Below, piece by piece: positions 17,454 to 26,429 of a stretch of 64,000 nt of DNA. How positions within the stretch are numbered: position 1 is the first letter of the stretch; every line of letters starts with the position of its first letter. The position numbers were made by a program, and so were the translations under genes. Source of the DNA: Facklamia lactis. GTDB lineage: Bacteria; Bacillota; Bacilli; Lactobacillales; Aerococcaceae. Below the pieces are notes generated by a model, which worked only from the letters and a program-made list of their open reading frames with translations, did not search any database and was not told the origin of the DNA. The stretch is from positions 248,001 through 312,000 of the forward strand of contig NZ_JACBXQ010000002.1 of NCBI RefSeq assembly GCF_015863205.1, read 5' to 3'.

Positions 17454-17554
17454 ATCGTTATACCTCTTTCATCACTTTATGTTACAAAAATAAACTCTCT
17501 AAATTAGTTTATCAAAGTTTGTGAAATTTTGCTAGATATAATCTTCTCTTCTTT

Positions 17555-18460
17555 CTAGTCATCATAGAAACGACGATTCTTATTACTAGTATTATAAAAA
17601 GTAAAGCCTTGACCAATAACTTCTTGAACATCGGTCACCGTAATAAAGGCATTAGAGTCAATTGCTGAAATCATGCGCTCAATTTTAATGACTTGAGGGC
17701 GAGACACTACAATATAGAGCACTTCTCGCTCAGCTCTAGAATAATAACCATAGGCCTTGAAGACTGTAATCCCTCGATCAATACTCTCAATAATCATTTT
17801 AGCAATGGGTTCCGGATTCTCAGTAATAATCATCATTGATTTTCGCTGACTAAAACCAACCGTTACTAACTCTAGGGCTTTCGAAGTTAAAAATTTCATA
17901 AAGATGGTAGCAAAAGTATTCTCTGCACCAATCACAAATGATGAAGCCAATACAATAGACATATTCAATATAAAGGTCCCCGTCGCAAAATTTAAACCCG
18001 TATATTTTTTTAAAATCATTGCAATAATATCAGTCCCTGCTGAAGACCCGTGCCCCTTAATAATCATCCCCAAGCCTATCCCCATCACTATCCCTCCTGC
18101 CATTGCAGAAATAAGGATATTATCTGATATGAAAATCGGTGGAAAAACAGTATTCAAGGCCCAAGAAGTAACCAACATTGCATAAATAGTAAAAACTAAT
18201 GTTCTCATATCTAAAAAACGATACCCAATCGCTAAAATAATAGCATTCACAATTAAATTAGTCGTTCCTGTTGGTATTTCTTTTAAATAATAGAAAATAA
18301 TGGCAATCCCAGCTACCCCACCATTACCAAAATGATTTGGCAGAACAAAACTATTGACTCCCGCTGCATACACAATACATCCCAAAGTCACCATCACAAT
18401 TGAATAGGCAATTGCCCATGGCTTTAGGGCTAGATTTAAATTTGGAACCCAAGAACTCAT
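17555..18460 (-). CDS. YitT family membrane protein (DUF161/DUF2179)
   Basis: This 301-residue integral membrane protein has five or six hydrophobic segments in the first two thirds, including GNGGVAGIAIIFYYL and IIKGHGSSAGTDIIAMIL, both typical of YitT. A soluble C-terminal DUF2179 domain (about 215-290) follows. The family is widespread in Bacillota with several paralogues per genome; its transport role is not established. The start at 18460 has AAGGAG six bases upstream. A minus-strand TATAAT at 18493-18498 may be its -10. It is a single-gene unit between the SirTM operon and glmS. Confidence 0.85.
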   Translation of the reverse strand: MSSWVPNLNLALKPWAIAYSIVMVTLGCIVYAAGVNSFVLPNHFGNGGVAGIAIIFYYLKEIPTGTTNLIVNAIILAIGYRFLDMRTLVFTIYAMLVTSWALNTVFPPIFISDNILISAMAGGIVMGIGLGMIIKGHGSSAGTDIIAMILKKYTGLNFATGTFILNMSIVLASSFVIGAENTFATIFMKFLTSKALELVTVGFSQRKSMMIITENPEPIAKMIIESIDRGITVFKAYGYYSRAEREVLYIVVSRPQVIKIERMISAIDSNAFITVTDVQEVIGQGFTFYNTSNKNRRFYDD

Positions 18461-18553
18461 CCTAATCTCCTTATATGATATTTATATAGCTTATTATAGA
18501 CCTTCCAATACAAAAATAAAGCTGTCTCACGCTTAAATTCATATGAGAATTAT

Positions 18554-18584
18554 CTAAAAAAAGCTAGTATATTGATACTAGCTT
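18554..18584 (-). terminator. Terminator of glmS
   Basis: A perfect 10-base stem (AAGCTAGTAT/ATACTAGCTT) with a 4-base loop is followed on the minus strand by a run of seven T. Confidence 0.85.
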
Positions 18585-18593
18585 CTTAGATAC

Positions 18594-20396
18594 TTATTCA
18601 ACTGTCACAGACTTAGCCAAATTCCGTGGCTTATCTACATCTAATTCACGATCCAAAGTAGCAAAATAAGCAATTAATTGCCCTACAACAGCTGTTACGA
18701 GTGGGGTTAAAAGTGCATGAACATCTTCAATAACAAAGTCATCTTGTTCTTTAAATAACTTTTTCATCGAAATGACCATATTTAATGCCCCCCTAGCCTT
18801 TACCTCTTCAATATTTCCTCTGGTGTTAGCTGCAGTACTCTCATCGGTCATAATAGCTATTACTGGGGTCCCTTCTTCTATCAAAGCAATCGTTCCATGT
18901 TTTAATTCTCCTGATGCGAAAGCTTCGGTTTGAATATAGGAAATCTCTTTTAATTTCAATGCAGCCTCTAAAGCAACATAATAATCCACATATCGCCCGA
19001 TATAAAAAGCATTGCGACTTTTTTTCAAAGAGCTTTGTACCCAGGTTTGGAGCTTCTCTTTTTGACTTAGGACAGACTCTATTGCATGCGCACTAATGCT
19101 CAACTCATGACCTAAGTCGATCTTATCATTATCAGCAATCCGATTTGCCAATATAGCAAGTATTGTAATTTGAGCGGTATAAGCTTTTGTTGAAGCAACT
19201 GCTATTTCTGGTCCTGCGTTCAATAATAAAGTATAGTCTGACTCTCGAGATAAAGTAGAACCTTTTACATTAGTAATCGTTAAGGTTGGATAAGCTAACT
19301 GTTTCACTTTCACTAATGCTTGACGACTATCAGCCGTTTCTCCTGATTGAGAAATAAAAATGAAAAATGGCTTTTCACTCAAAAGAGGGGGATGATAAGC
19401 AAATTCTGAAGCCAAATGAACTTCAGTAGCGATTCCTGCTAGTTCTTCAAAAAGCACCTTTCCAATTAATCCTGCATGATAAGAAGTACCACATGCCAAA
19501 ATATACAAACGATCAGACTTTCTAATAGCTTCCAACATTGGAAGATCCAGATCCCACTCTCCTGCTTCATTTTGATAGGCTTGAATATTTCGTCTAATTA
19601 CTGCCGGCTGCTCATCAATTTCTTTAATCATATAATAAGGATAAGTTCCTTTATCTAAATCATTATGATCAATCTCAGCTTGATAAGAGTCTCGTTTAAC
19701 AATACTTCCATCTAACCTTTCAAGCATCACTGACTCTCGGGTCAACGTAATAATTTCACCATCTTCGATCTCTAAATATTCATTAGTAGCTTCAATTGTG
19801 GCCATTGCATCAGAAGCAATAACATTAAAGTCATCTCCTATTCCAATAAGTAGAGGAGACTTACTTTTTGCAGCATATAAAACTTGAGGATTTTCAATAT
19901 CCATTAAAGCAAAGGCATAAGAACCATGAATTAAAGAAAGCGTCTTTTTAAAGGCATCCTTTGTTTGCATATTATCTTCCAACACAAACTTTTCAATCAA
20001 GGCAACAATAACCTCCGTATCTGTTTGTGATTTCAAACGAATATCTGGTAAATATTTGACTTTCAATTCCTGATAGTTTTCAATCACTCCATTATGTATT
20101 AAGGTAAAACGTCGCGTATTGGATTGATGAGGATGTGCATTCTCGGTCGAAGCAGCTCCGTGTGTTGCCCATCTTGTATGACCAATTCCTACACTCGCCT
20201 CACTATCAAAATTTACGATTTCTTTCAGTTTTGCAATTGGTCCTTGCGTTTTGAATAGCTGAGCATTTCCCTTTTGATCGCTGATAAAAATGCCAGCAGA
20301 ATCATATCCACGATATTCTAATTTTTCTAAACCCTTTATTAAAACTTCTTGTACATTACAATTTGCTTGTCCAATAAATCCTACAATTCCACACAT
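18594..20396 (-). CDS. glmS: Glutamine-fructose-6-phosphate aminotransferase
   Basis: This 600-residue cytosolic enzyme makes glucosamine 6-phosphate from fructose 6-phosphate and glutamine, the first step to UDP-GlcNAc and the cell wall. The N-terminal glutaminase starts MCGIVGFIG with the nucleophile Cys2. The motifs GHTRWATHG and IHNGVIEN follow, and two SIS domains (about 285-590) contain CGTSYHAG and SQSGETAD. The C-terminus [13 protein letters not shown] is typical. The start at 20396 has GAGGAG upstream. Expression is controlled by the self-cleaving ribozyme in its leader (20412-20576) from the promoter at 20613-20641. Confidence 0.97.
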   Translation of the reverse strand: MCGIVGFIGQANCNVQEVLIKGLEKLEYRGYDSAGIFISDQKGNAQLFKTQGPIAKLKEIVNFDSEASVGIGHTRWATHGAASTENAHPHQSNTRRFTLIHNGVIENYQELKVKYLPDIRLKSQTDTEVIVALIEKFVLEDNMQTKDAFKKTLSLIHGSYAFALMDIENPQVLYAAKSKSPLLIGIGDDFNVIASDAMATIEATNEYLEIEDGEIITLTRESVMLERLDGSIVKRDSYQAEIDHNDLDKGTYPYYMIKEIDEQPAVIRRNIQAYQNEAGEWDLDLPMLEAIRKSDRLYILACGTSYHAGLIGKVLFEELAGIATEVHLASEFAYHPPLLSEKPFFIFISQSGETADSRQALVKVKQLAYPTLTITNVKGSTLSRESDYTLLLNAGPEIAVASTKAYTAQITILAILANRIADNDKIDLGHELSISAHAIESVLSQKEKLQTWVQSSLKKSRNAFYIGRYVDYYVALEAALKLKEISYIQTEAFASGELKHGTIALIEEGTPVIAIMTDESTAANTRGNIEEVKARGALNMVISMKKLFKEQDDFVIEDVHALLTPLVTAVVGQLIAYFATLDRELDVDKPRNLAKSVTVE

Positions 20397-20411
20397 AAAT
20401 TAACTCCTCAT

Positions 20412-20576
20412 TTCCGAAATAAATTTATGCTTTCAATGCTGAAATAGCCTCTGTCTTAGTCTTTACAAACTAATTTTGTTCTATTTCTGTAGACCGCATA
20501 GCCTTGAGCCATCCGCCGAATCTTTCGATAAGCTCATTCCTCGTCACCTAATAAACTTCATAGGCCTGGCGCTATC
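20412..20576 (-). ncRNA. glmS ribozyme-riboswitch
   Basis: The leader on the minus strand has the conserved glmS ribozyme core: AGCGCCAG at the 5' end, then GACGAGG, TTATCGAAAGATTCGGCGGATG and downstream AACAAAA. The predicted cleavage point is between A at 20573 and G at 20572. In this family glucosamine 6-phosphate acts as cofactor for self-cleavage, and the cleaved mRNA is degraded, giving product feedback on glmS. The pairing P1 with CCAGGCC is less canonical. The 3' boundary is approximate. Confidence 0.9.
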
Positions 20577-20612
20577 CTATTTCCCTCCTATATTTTTTCT
20601 GAAAGCTTTTTT

Positions 20613-20641
20613 AATTTACACTAATCAAAAAGTCTTGTCAA
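20613..20641 (-). promoter_or_regulatory. SigA-type promoter of glmS
   Basis: The minus strand has a consensus TTGACA (20636-20641), a 17-base spacer and TAAATT (20613-20618). Transcription would begin about 30 bases upstream of the ribozyme cleavage site. Confidence 0.75.
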
Positions 20642-20652
20642 AGAATGTCTAA

Positions 20653-20676
20653 AAAAAAATAAGGCCAAGCCTTATT
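20653..20676 (-). terminator. Terminator of the pullulanase gene
   Basis: An 8-base stem (AATAAGGC/GCCTTATT) with a 3-base loop is followed on the minus strand by a long T run. It lies directly upstream of the glmS promoter and insulates it. Confidence 0.85.
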
Positions 20677-20678
20677 TT

Positions 20679-22556
20679 TTAATTATTTATTTTTTTGAGG
20701 ACGGTTGTAGAATATGCCGACACCTCTATTTGTTGAACGGCTGTATATTTTTTATTACCTTGCAAATCTACTACTCCATCTTCTACTAATACGTAATAAT
20801 CTCCTCGTTTGATATTAAAATGAATCGGCTCGCGATTACCATTAAAAATTAGTAATAAATCATAACCTTCTCCTGCATAACGTAATGCTACGATCAAATC
20901 ATAAGCCTGAATAATTTCTGCTGTTTGATGAATTTCTTCAAAAGTGGTCTGACGAAGCAGTGATTCCTGCTTTCGTAATTGAATAAGCTGTCGCGTGTAT
21001 TCTACCGTATGTTGATACTTTTGAGGCCTATCCCAATCAATTTGATTAATCATATTAGGACGGTTATAGCTATCTCGAATTCCAAACTTGGTTCGAAGGA
21101 ATTCCTGTCCAGCATGAATAAATGGGATTCCTTGAGCTAACAATACAAGGGATAAAGCTAATTCCTGCTGTTTAATAATAATATCTTTTGCAAGAAAAGG
21201 ATCTGCCTTTACGAGACGATCATACAGAGTATAATTATCATGAGCTTCGCAATACTGTACCACTTGATTTGGAGCTGAAAATAGATAAGAATCATAATGA
21301 GCCAGAAGGTTGTTCACTAATTTCTCTTCCATATACCAAGCACCATTAATAAAACCTCTGGCCTCCGCATCAAAGTCATTCCCTTTAATTGCCTCACGAA
21401 TCCCATCATTAAATTGTCCTATTCTCGGCATCCCTTTAGCATTTAAACTATTTGCTTGCTCCTCAGTCGGAAGTGGAGTATACATATTCCACCCTTCACC
21501 AATGATAAGAATTGAAGGATCAATTTCATCCAGAAGCTCTCTTACCTGATTCATTGTCTGAAGATCATGAATTCCCATTAGATCAAAACGAAATCCATCA
21601 ATTTGATATTCTTCTGCCCAAAATTTAATACTATCAAGAATGTATTTACGCATCATTAAACGTTCTGAAGCTGTATCATTCCCAACTCCTGTACCGTTTG
21701 TTAACTCCCCATCTCTATTATAGCGAAAATAATATTTAGGAACTGTCAATTGAAAAGCATGCGATTCCACTTCATAGACATGATTAAAGACGACATCCAT
21801 GATCACTCTTAATCCTTTATCATGAAAAGCTTGGATCATCGACTTCAATTCTGTTATCCGGCAAAAAGGATCATAAGGATCCGTTGCATAAGAGCCCTCA
21901 ACTGATTGGTAATTTTGCGGATCATAACCCCAATTATATTCTAGTGGGTTTTCAATCGTCTCATCAACTGTCTGAAAATCAAAAATTGGTAATAATTCAA
22001 CATGAGTGACACCAAGACTCACAATATAATCCAAACCGGTTGCAAGACCCATTTTAGACTGAGTTCCTGACTCTGCTAACCCCAAAAATTTCCCTTTATG
22101 GTTAATGCCACTATTTTTTGCGATAGTCAAATCTCGAACATGCACCTCATAGATCACCGCATCTAACGGATTAGAAAAAGCAGGCATTCTCTCTCCCCAA
22201 TTTGAAGGATCTGTCCTGCTAAGATCCACCACCACTGATCTCCTACCATTTACTGTGACTGCCTTTCCATAGGGATCAACAGTTTCATTCACTTCTTGTT
22301 CAGCAAAAGTTAATCTATAACGATAGGTTAAACCATGTTGATCGCCATCCAACTTGGCCTCGAAAATACCCACTTCCTGCTTCCGAAACATTTGAATTTG
22401 TCTTTTGGGACGACCGTAATATCCTTCAAAGAGAACCAATTCCACACTTAACGCAGTTGGAGCCCATACTCTAAAAAGAGTATATTGCTCCTGATAAAGA
22501 GCCCCCAAAGCTCCATCATAATAAAATTGGTCTAATTGCATTGGTTCGTGTACCAA
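20679..22556 (-). CDS. pulA: Type I pullulanase
   Basis: This glycoside hydrolase family 13 enzyme of about 625 residues debranches alpha-1,6 linkages in pullulan, glycogen or limit dextrins. An N-terminal CBM48-like domain (LFRVWAPTA) precedes the signature YNWGYDPQNY. The catalytic barrel has DVVFNH, the nucleophile region DGFRFDLMG, the acid GEGW and CEAHDN. No signal peptide is seen, so it probably acts on intracellular glycogen or imported maltodextrin. I favour the TTG at 22556, preceded by AGGGA; the ATG at 22592 lies within a likely -10 element and the next ATG is at 22541. Confidence 0.9.
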   Translation of the reverse strand: MVHEPMQLDQFYYDGALGALYQEQYTLFRVWAPTALSVELVLFEGYYGRPKRQIQMFRKQEVGIFEAKLDGDQHGLTYRYRLTFAEQEVNETVDPYGKAVTVNGRRSVVVDLSRTDPSNWGERMPAFSNPLDAVIYEVHVRDLTIAKNSGINHKGKFLGLAESGTQSKMGLATGLDYIVSLGVTHVELLPIFDFQTVDETIENPLEYNWGYDPQNYQSVEGSYATDPYDPFCRITELKSMIQAFHDKGLRVIMDVVFNHVYEVESHAFQLTVPKYYFRYNRDGELTNGTGVGNDTASERLMMRKYILDSIKFWAEEYQIDGFRFDLMGIHDLQTMNQVRELLDEIDPSILIIGEGWNMYTPLPTEEQANSLNAKGMPRIGQFNDGIREAIKGNDFDAEARGFINGAWYMEEKLVNNLLAHYDSYLFSAPNQVVQYCEAHDNYTLYDRLVKADPFLAKDIIIKQQELALSLVLLAQGIPFIHAGQEFLRTKFGIRDSYNRPNMINQIDWDRPQKYQHTVEYTRQLIQLRKQESLLRQTTFEEIHQTAEIIQAYDLIVALRYAGEGYDLLLIFNGNREPIHFNIKRGDYYVLVEDGVVDLQGNKKYTAVQQIEVSAYSTTVLKKINN

Positions 22557-22590
22557 TATATTCACTTCCCTATTCAATGTTGTCTTTCTC

Positions 22591-22596
22591 ATTATA
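22591..22596 (-). promoter_or_regulatory. Candidate -10 element for the pullulanase gene
   Basis: Minus-strand TATAAT immediately follows the T run of the preceding terminator and lies 35 bases upstream of the proposed TTG start. No clear -35 element is visible, so support is modest. Confidence 0.35.
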
Positions 22597-22640
22597 AATA
22601 AAAAAAAAAGCAATAGCGAGCGATTTTCGCTTGCTATTGC
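22597..22640 (-). terminator. Terminator of the DUF402 gene
   Basis: A 13-base stem (arms 22610-22622 and 22628-22640, one G-U pair) is followed on the minus strand by about ten T. Confidence 0.85.
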
Positions 22641-22675
22641 GAATTACACAATAATTTGTCAGTGAATTCTACTAT

Positions 22676-23227
22676 TTAGTTATTTTTAAATTTCTTACGA
22701 TGGGACAATTGACAGTAACGCTCATACCAAATATCAATGAAGGCAGGATTAAAAGGTCCCTTTCCTTCTTCAATCCAGCGAACAAGTTCTTGAATATTAT
22801 ATTTCAAAATCCGATCAATCTCTGGTGGGTAATTATAACGTTTACTGTGAATTTCATACTCATCAAGATCAAGAAGACGCTTCTCTCCATCAGGAAACAT
22901 CTTGATATCTAGATCATAATCAATATATTTTAATGCTTCTTTATCCAACACATAAGGTGATGCCAAATTACAATAATAAGTTACACCTCGTTTACGGATC
23001 ATTGCCACAATGTTAAACCAAAAGTGCTGATGATAATAAACAAGTGCCGCTTCACGCGTCATCCACCTGCGACCGTCTGACTCAATCACTAAAGTATGAT
23101 CATTACATCCAATAATTGACTGCTCACTTGTCTTTAGGACCATTGTATCGCGCCATGTCCGATGTAAAGATCCATCGTGTTTATAACTTTTAACAGTAAT
23201 GAATTCACCTTCTCTTGGCTGCTTCAT
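22676..23227 (-). CDS. DUF402 nucleoside tri-/diphosphate phosphatase (Ntdp type)
   Basis: This is a 183-residue protein of the DUF402 barrel family, represented by Ntdp/SaPP in staphylococci, a Mg-dependent phosphatase that hydrolyses nucleoside tri- and diphosphates. Family-typical segments are [16 protein letters not shown] at the N-terminus, HRTWRDT, the middle [12 protein letters not shown], the acidic [12 protein letters not shown] and DLDEYEIH. The ATG at 23227 has AGTAGG seven bases upstream; a GTG precedes it by one codon. It forms a single-gene unit. Confidence 0.85.
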   Translation of the reverse strand: MKQPREGEFITVKSYKHDGSLHRTWRDTMVLKTSEQSIIGCNDHTLVIESDGRRWMTREAALVYYHQHFWFNIVAMIRKRGVTYYCNLASPYVLDKEALKYIDYDLDIKMFPDGEKRLLDLDEYEIHSKRYNYPPEIDRILKYNIQELVRWIEEGKGPFNPAFIDIWYERYCQLSHRKKFKNN

Positions 23228-23390
23228 CACTGAACCTACTTTCTGTTGTGTAAATATACTAGCCTATCGGCTTTCAGCTTTTCCTAGAATATTATAGCAT
23301 ACTCCTTTATCTTTAGGGGAGCGAATTTAAAATCCTATACTAAATTGAATTCAAGCCAAAGTCTTTCAAACCAACAAATAATGAAGTAGC

Positions 23391-23399
23391 TGTTATAAT
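23391..23399 (+). promoter_or_regulatory. Extended -10 promoter of the LLM/FMN-reductase pair
   Basis: TGTTATAAT is a perfect extended -10 element 33 bases upstream of the ATG at 23432. Confidence 0.6.
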
Positions 23400-23431
23400 A
23401 AGTACAAGTTCATTCTAGAAAGGAAGATATC

Positions 23432-24565
23432 ATGTCCTCAACAACTACTCATACTCAAGGCCTCGAAATTGGCATTTATACCCTTGGCGACCATATTCCT
23501 CATCCTCTCACAGGTGAGCGTATTTCCCAAGAACAGAGAATTAATGAGATAATTCGCTTTGGAATAGAAGCTGAACAAGCTGGACTAGACCTCTTCTGTG
23601 TTGGGGAAAGTCACCAATCCTATTTCATTAGCCAAGCTCATACTATTATTCTAGGAGCGATCGCCCAGGCTACTTCCAAGATCAAATTAGCCTCTGCCTC
23701 GACCATCATTTCTACAGCAGATCCTGTTCGTATTTTTGAAGACTTCGCAACACTTGATCTGGTTTCAAAAGGACGTATGGAAATTATTGCTGGACGTGCT
23801 TCAAGAGTCGGTTTATTTGATCTTTTGGGATATGATGTTCGAGATTATGAAAAACTCTACGAAGAAAAATTTGAATTACTTCGTTTAATAAATAATGAAA
23901 TGATTGTTAACTGGCAAGGCGAGTTTCGTCCCCCTCTCGAAAATGCCTCAATCTTACCTCGTCCATATCAGAACCGAAAGCTCCCAATCTGGCGAGCTGT
24001 AGGTGGGCATCGAGCATCTGCTATTCAAGCTGGACGTCAAGGAGCTCCTATTTTTCTGGCTCATCTAACAGGACCAGTAGATCTCCATTTAGCAAATATT
24101 AATGCCTATCGAGAAGCATTAAATGAGAATGGTTATAATAGTCAAGACTTTCCTATTGCTACCGCTGGTATGTTCTATGCGGCAGAAACTTCTCAAAAAG
24201 CACGACAAGAAGCTTATCCTTTTATCTCAAAAGGCTTCATGTTCTCAAATGGCCAAACTTTTCCTAAACGAGCCTTTGCTCAATCTGAAAAACTCAACGA
24301 CATATTAAATATTGGGTCGTCCCAAGAAATCATTGAAAAGATTCTCTACCAGTACGAAAGCTTTGGTATCAGCCGTTATATCGCTCAAATTGACTTTGGT
24401 GGTGTTCCTTTCGAAAATTTGATGAACAATTTAGAATTTCTTGCTTCTGATATTCTGCCAGCCATTCGTCGCTACACCAAACAAAAAGTTTCCGATCAAA
24501 TTGAACCTGACCAACACGAAACATTCAAAGAACAAGTTCAATTATTGACACAGGAGGAAAACTAA
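23432..24565 (+). CDS. LLM-class flavin-dependent oxidoreductase, two-component type
   Basis: This 377-residue luciferase-superfamily protein probably uses reduced FMN and oxygen. Typical segments are LEIGIYTLGDHIPHP, AGLDLFCVGESHQ, IKLASASTIISTADPVRIFE and the flavin-binding RMEIIAGRASRVG. It resembles the group often paired with an NADPH-dependent FMN reductase. The downstream reductase starts within its stop codon (TAATG overlap), so the two are translationally coupled and likely form a monooxygenase/reductase pair. The start at 23432 has AAAGGAAG upstream. The substrate is unknown. It is distinct from the SirTM-linked member at 13278-14285. Confidence 0.85.
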   Translation: MSSTTTHTQGLEIGIYTLGDHIPHPLTGERISQEQRINEIIRFGIEAEQAGLDLFCVGESHQSYFISQAHTIILGAIAQATSKIKLASASTIISTADPVRIFEDFATLDLVSKGRMEIIAGRASRVGLFDLLGYDVRDYEKLYEEKFELLRLINNEMIVNWQGEFRPPLENASILPRPYQNRKLPIWRAVGGHRASAIQAGRQGAPIFLAHLTGPVDLHLANINAYREALNENGYNSQDFPIATAGMFYAAETSQKARQEAYPFISKGFMFSNGQTFPKRAFAQSEKLNDILNIGSSQEIIEKILYQYESFGISRYIAQIDFGGVPFENLMNNLEFLASDILPAIRRYTKQKVSDQIEPDQHETFKEQVQLLTQEEN

Positions 24566-25131
24566 TGAAAATTGTTTTATTATCAGGTTCTCGAATGGGT
24601 AGCAAAACGCGTCAAGCAATAGACCTAACCCATCAATTAATTCAAAACCAATATGAAGAAATTCACGTTGACTTAATCGATTTAGCCGAAAAAGAAATTG
24701 ATTTCGCTGATGGCCACCATTATTTAGAATTAACAGGCGATGCTGGCCAGGTCACTCAGACCATTATGGAATCTGATGCTTTGATCATTGGTAGTCCAAT
24801 CTTCCAGGCTTCTCTACCTGGTTCACTCAAAAATATATTCGACCTCTTACCACAAAATGCTTTAAGAGGAAAAACGGTAGGGATCGTTATAACAGCAGGG
24901 AGCCCCAAGCACTATCTCATCGCTGAATACCAACTAAAACCGATACTAACATATATGAAAGCCATGGTTCTTCCTTCATATGTCTTCATCGAAGAAACAG
25001 ATTATGCTCAGGGGAAAATTATCAACCAAGATATTCACTATCGGCTAGAAAATCTCATCAAAGATACCATCTTATCAAACCAGGCTCTTCAACTAGCACA
25101 ACAACAAGAAGAGGATACTTATGATTTCTAA
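24565..25131 (+). CDS. NADPH-dependent FMN reductase
   Basis: This is a 188-residue flavodoxin-like reductase. The N-terminus IVLLSGSRMGSKTRQ is the phosphate-binding loop for FMN. The central IGSPIFQASLPGSLKNIFDLL matches the family's flavin-binding region in part. It should supply reduced FMN to the oxidoreductase encoded just upstream, with which it overlaps by one base (TAATG). The ribosome binding site AGGAGG lies inside the upstream gene. The protein is cytoplasmic and of usual length. Confidence 0.85.
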   Translation: MKIVLLSGSRMGSKTRQAIDLTHQLIQNQYEEIHVDLIDLAEKEIDFADGHHYLELTGDAGQVTQTIMESDALIIGSPIFQASLPGSLKNIFDLLPQNALRGKTVGIVITAGSPKHYLIAEYQLKPILTYMKAMVLPSYVFIEETDYAQGKIINQDIHYRLENLIKDTILSNQALQLAQQQEEDTYDF

Positions 25132-25174
25132 ATTTTGAAATATCAAAAAGTAGAAAAGACAGCTCGCCTCTAAA

Positions 25175-25230
25175 AATAATACCGACCACCAAAATTAGCC
25201 TCATACCTAACTTTGGTGGTCGATATTATT
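25175..25230. terminator. Bidirectional terminator between FMN reductase and mutY
   Basis: The arms at 25175-25193 and 25212-25230 pair over 19 positions with one mismatch, around an 18-base loop. The side reading out of mutY ends in TATTATTTTT. The right arm overlaps the mutY stop codon. Confidence 0.75.
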
Positions 25231-26422
25231 ATTCACTTAACCTATCAAATAATTTTATCTGGAGCTTAGAAAGAGCATAATCTCCCAAGCTTAACGGATC
25301 TACCCATGTAAAACTTGAATCATTTATCTGCAGATAATCTAATAGTTCTTGACCACTGCCTTCAATTCTTACAGGCAGCACCGCTACTTGCCATTTACGA
25401 TGGCTAAAGATATGCTGAATTGGCGTAGACAATTCCTTCATGGTTATTTCAAAATTATTCTTTAATTTTATTATTGCGTCCTCTTCTGCTACTATAGATT
25501 CCTCATCTAAATAGGTATAAAAAAAGGCTTCTTTAGTTTCTTTAGAATTATTTAAAGCCAAAAGATCCAATTGAACCAGCGGATAGTGCCAAAGTCCTTC
25601 TAATAGTTCCCCTACTTGATGCTGACGCATCAAATAATGACCACGGTTATTTTGGATTTGATAAGCTAACCATTCTTGCTGAAGTTGCTTTGTTTTTTTC
25701 TTCTTAACAGGATATAAATGACTTGTATGATTCTGATAAGACTGATCAAATTCTTTTAAAAAATGATTTTCCGGTCGATGGGCTGAAGGTGTCATAATCG
25801 TAGCCCCAACATCCATCAAAGCTTGATTAAAATCTCCAGGCCGATCCGGATCAATCAAGCGATCCAAAATATCTTTAAAGATTTTGCGACTTTTAGGTTG
25901 ACTAATATCTTCTTCAATTTCAAAAAGTCTTGCGGTTACTCTCATCAAATTACCGTCAATTGCAGGTTCTGCAATATTATAAGCCATCGAAGCAATGGCT
26001 GCTGCAGTATAGGGACCTATCCCTTTTAATGTTAAAAGCTCTTTCATATTATTAGGCATCTGCCCCTCATAAAGTTCCACGATTTGTTGAGCAGCGATTT
26101 GCATATTTCTAACACGTGAATAATAACCTAAGCCCTGCCAAAGATTCAATAAATCCTCCGTTGGGTAAACAGCTAAATCTTTTATGGTGGGTATTTGTTC
26201 GATAAAACGTTCATAATAAGGAATCACTGTGGAGACTTGAGTTTGTTGTAACATAATCTCACTTACCCAGATCTTATAAGGATCTTTCGTCCTCCTCCAT
26301 GGCAAATCCCTTCCCTCCTGATCATACCAATTCAATAGTTTTCTTCTGAAGTCATTCACCTGTTGATCGGACCAATTAAAATACTGTTTATTTATGGACA
26401 ATAATCGTTCATTCCTTTGCAT
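25229..26422 (-). CDS. mutY: A/G-specific adenine glycosylase lacking the iron-sulfur cluster
   Basis: This 397-residue DNA repair enzyme removes adenine mispaired with 8-oxoguanine. The catalytic core has Glu55 in SEIMLQQTQV, the helix-hairpin-helix LKGIGPYTAAAIA and Asp156 in AIDGNLMRV. The C-terminal Nudix-like domain carries FSH at 339-341, used to recognise 8-oxoguanine. Where most MutY proteins have the four-cysteine loop, this one reads GATIMTPSAHRPENH; the entire protein has no cysteine at all. It therefore cannot bind the [4Fe-4S] cluster. Cluster-less MutY is known in some lactobacilli. It starts eight bases after recX stops, with a weak ribosome binding site. Confidence 0.9.
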   Translation of the reverse strand: MQRNERLLSINKQYFNWSDQQVNDFRRKLLNWYDQEGRDLPWRRTKDPYKIWVSEIMLQQTQVSTVIPYYERFIEQIPTIKDLAVYPTEDLLNLWQGLGYYSRVRNMQIAAQQIVELYEGQMPNNMKELLTLKGIGPYTAAAIASMAYNIAEPAIDGNLMRVTARLFEIEEDISQPKSRKIFKDILDRLIDPDRPGDFNQALMDVGATIMTPSAHRPENHFLKEFDQSYQNHTSHLYPVKKKKTKQLQQEWLAYQIQNNRGHYLMRQHQVGELLEGLWHYPLVQLDLLALNNSKETKEAFFYTYLDEESIVAEEDAIIKLKNNFEITMKELSTPIQHIFSHRKWQVAVLPVRIEGSGQELLDYLQINDSSFTWVDPLSLGDYALSKLQIKLFDRLSE

Positions 26423-26429
26423 TTCTAAT

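Noticed and set aside
17074-17493. 139-residue plus-strand frame opposite GcvH-L
   Set aside because: GcvH-L has a clear lipoyl motif and operon context; the opposite frame is serine-rich and lacks a ribosome binding site.
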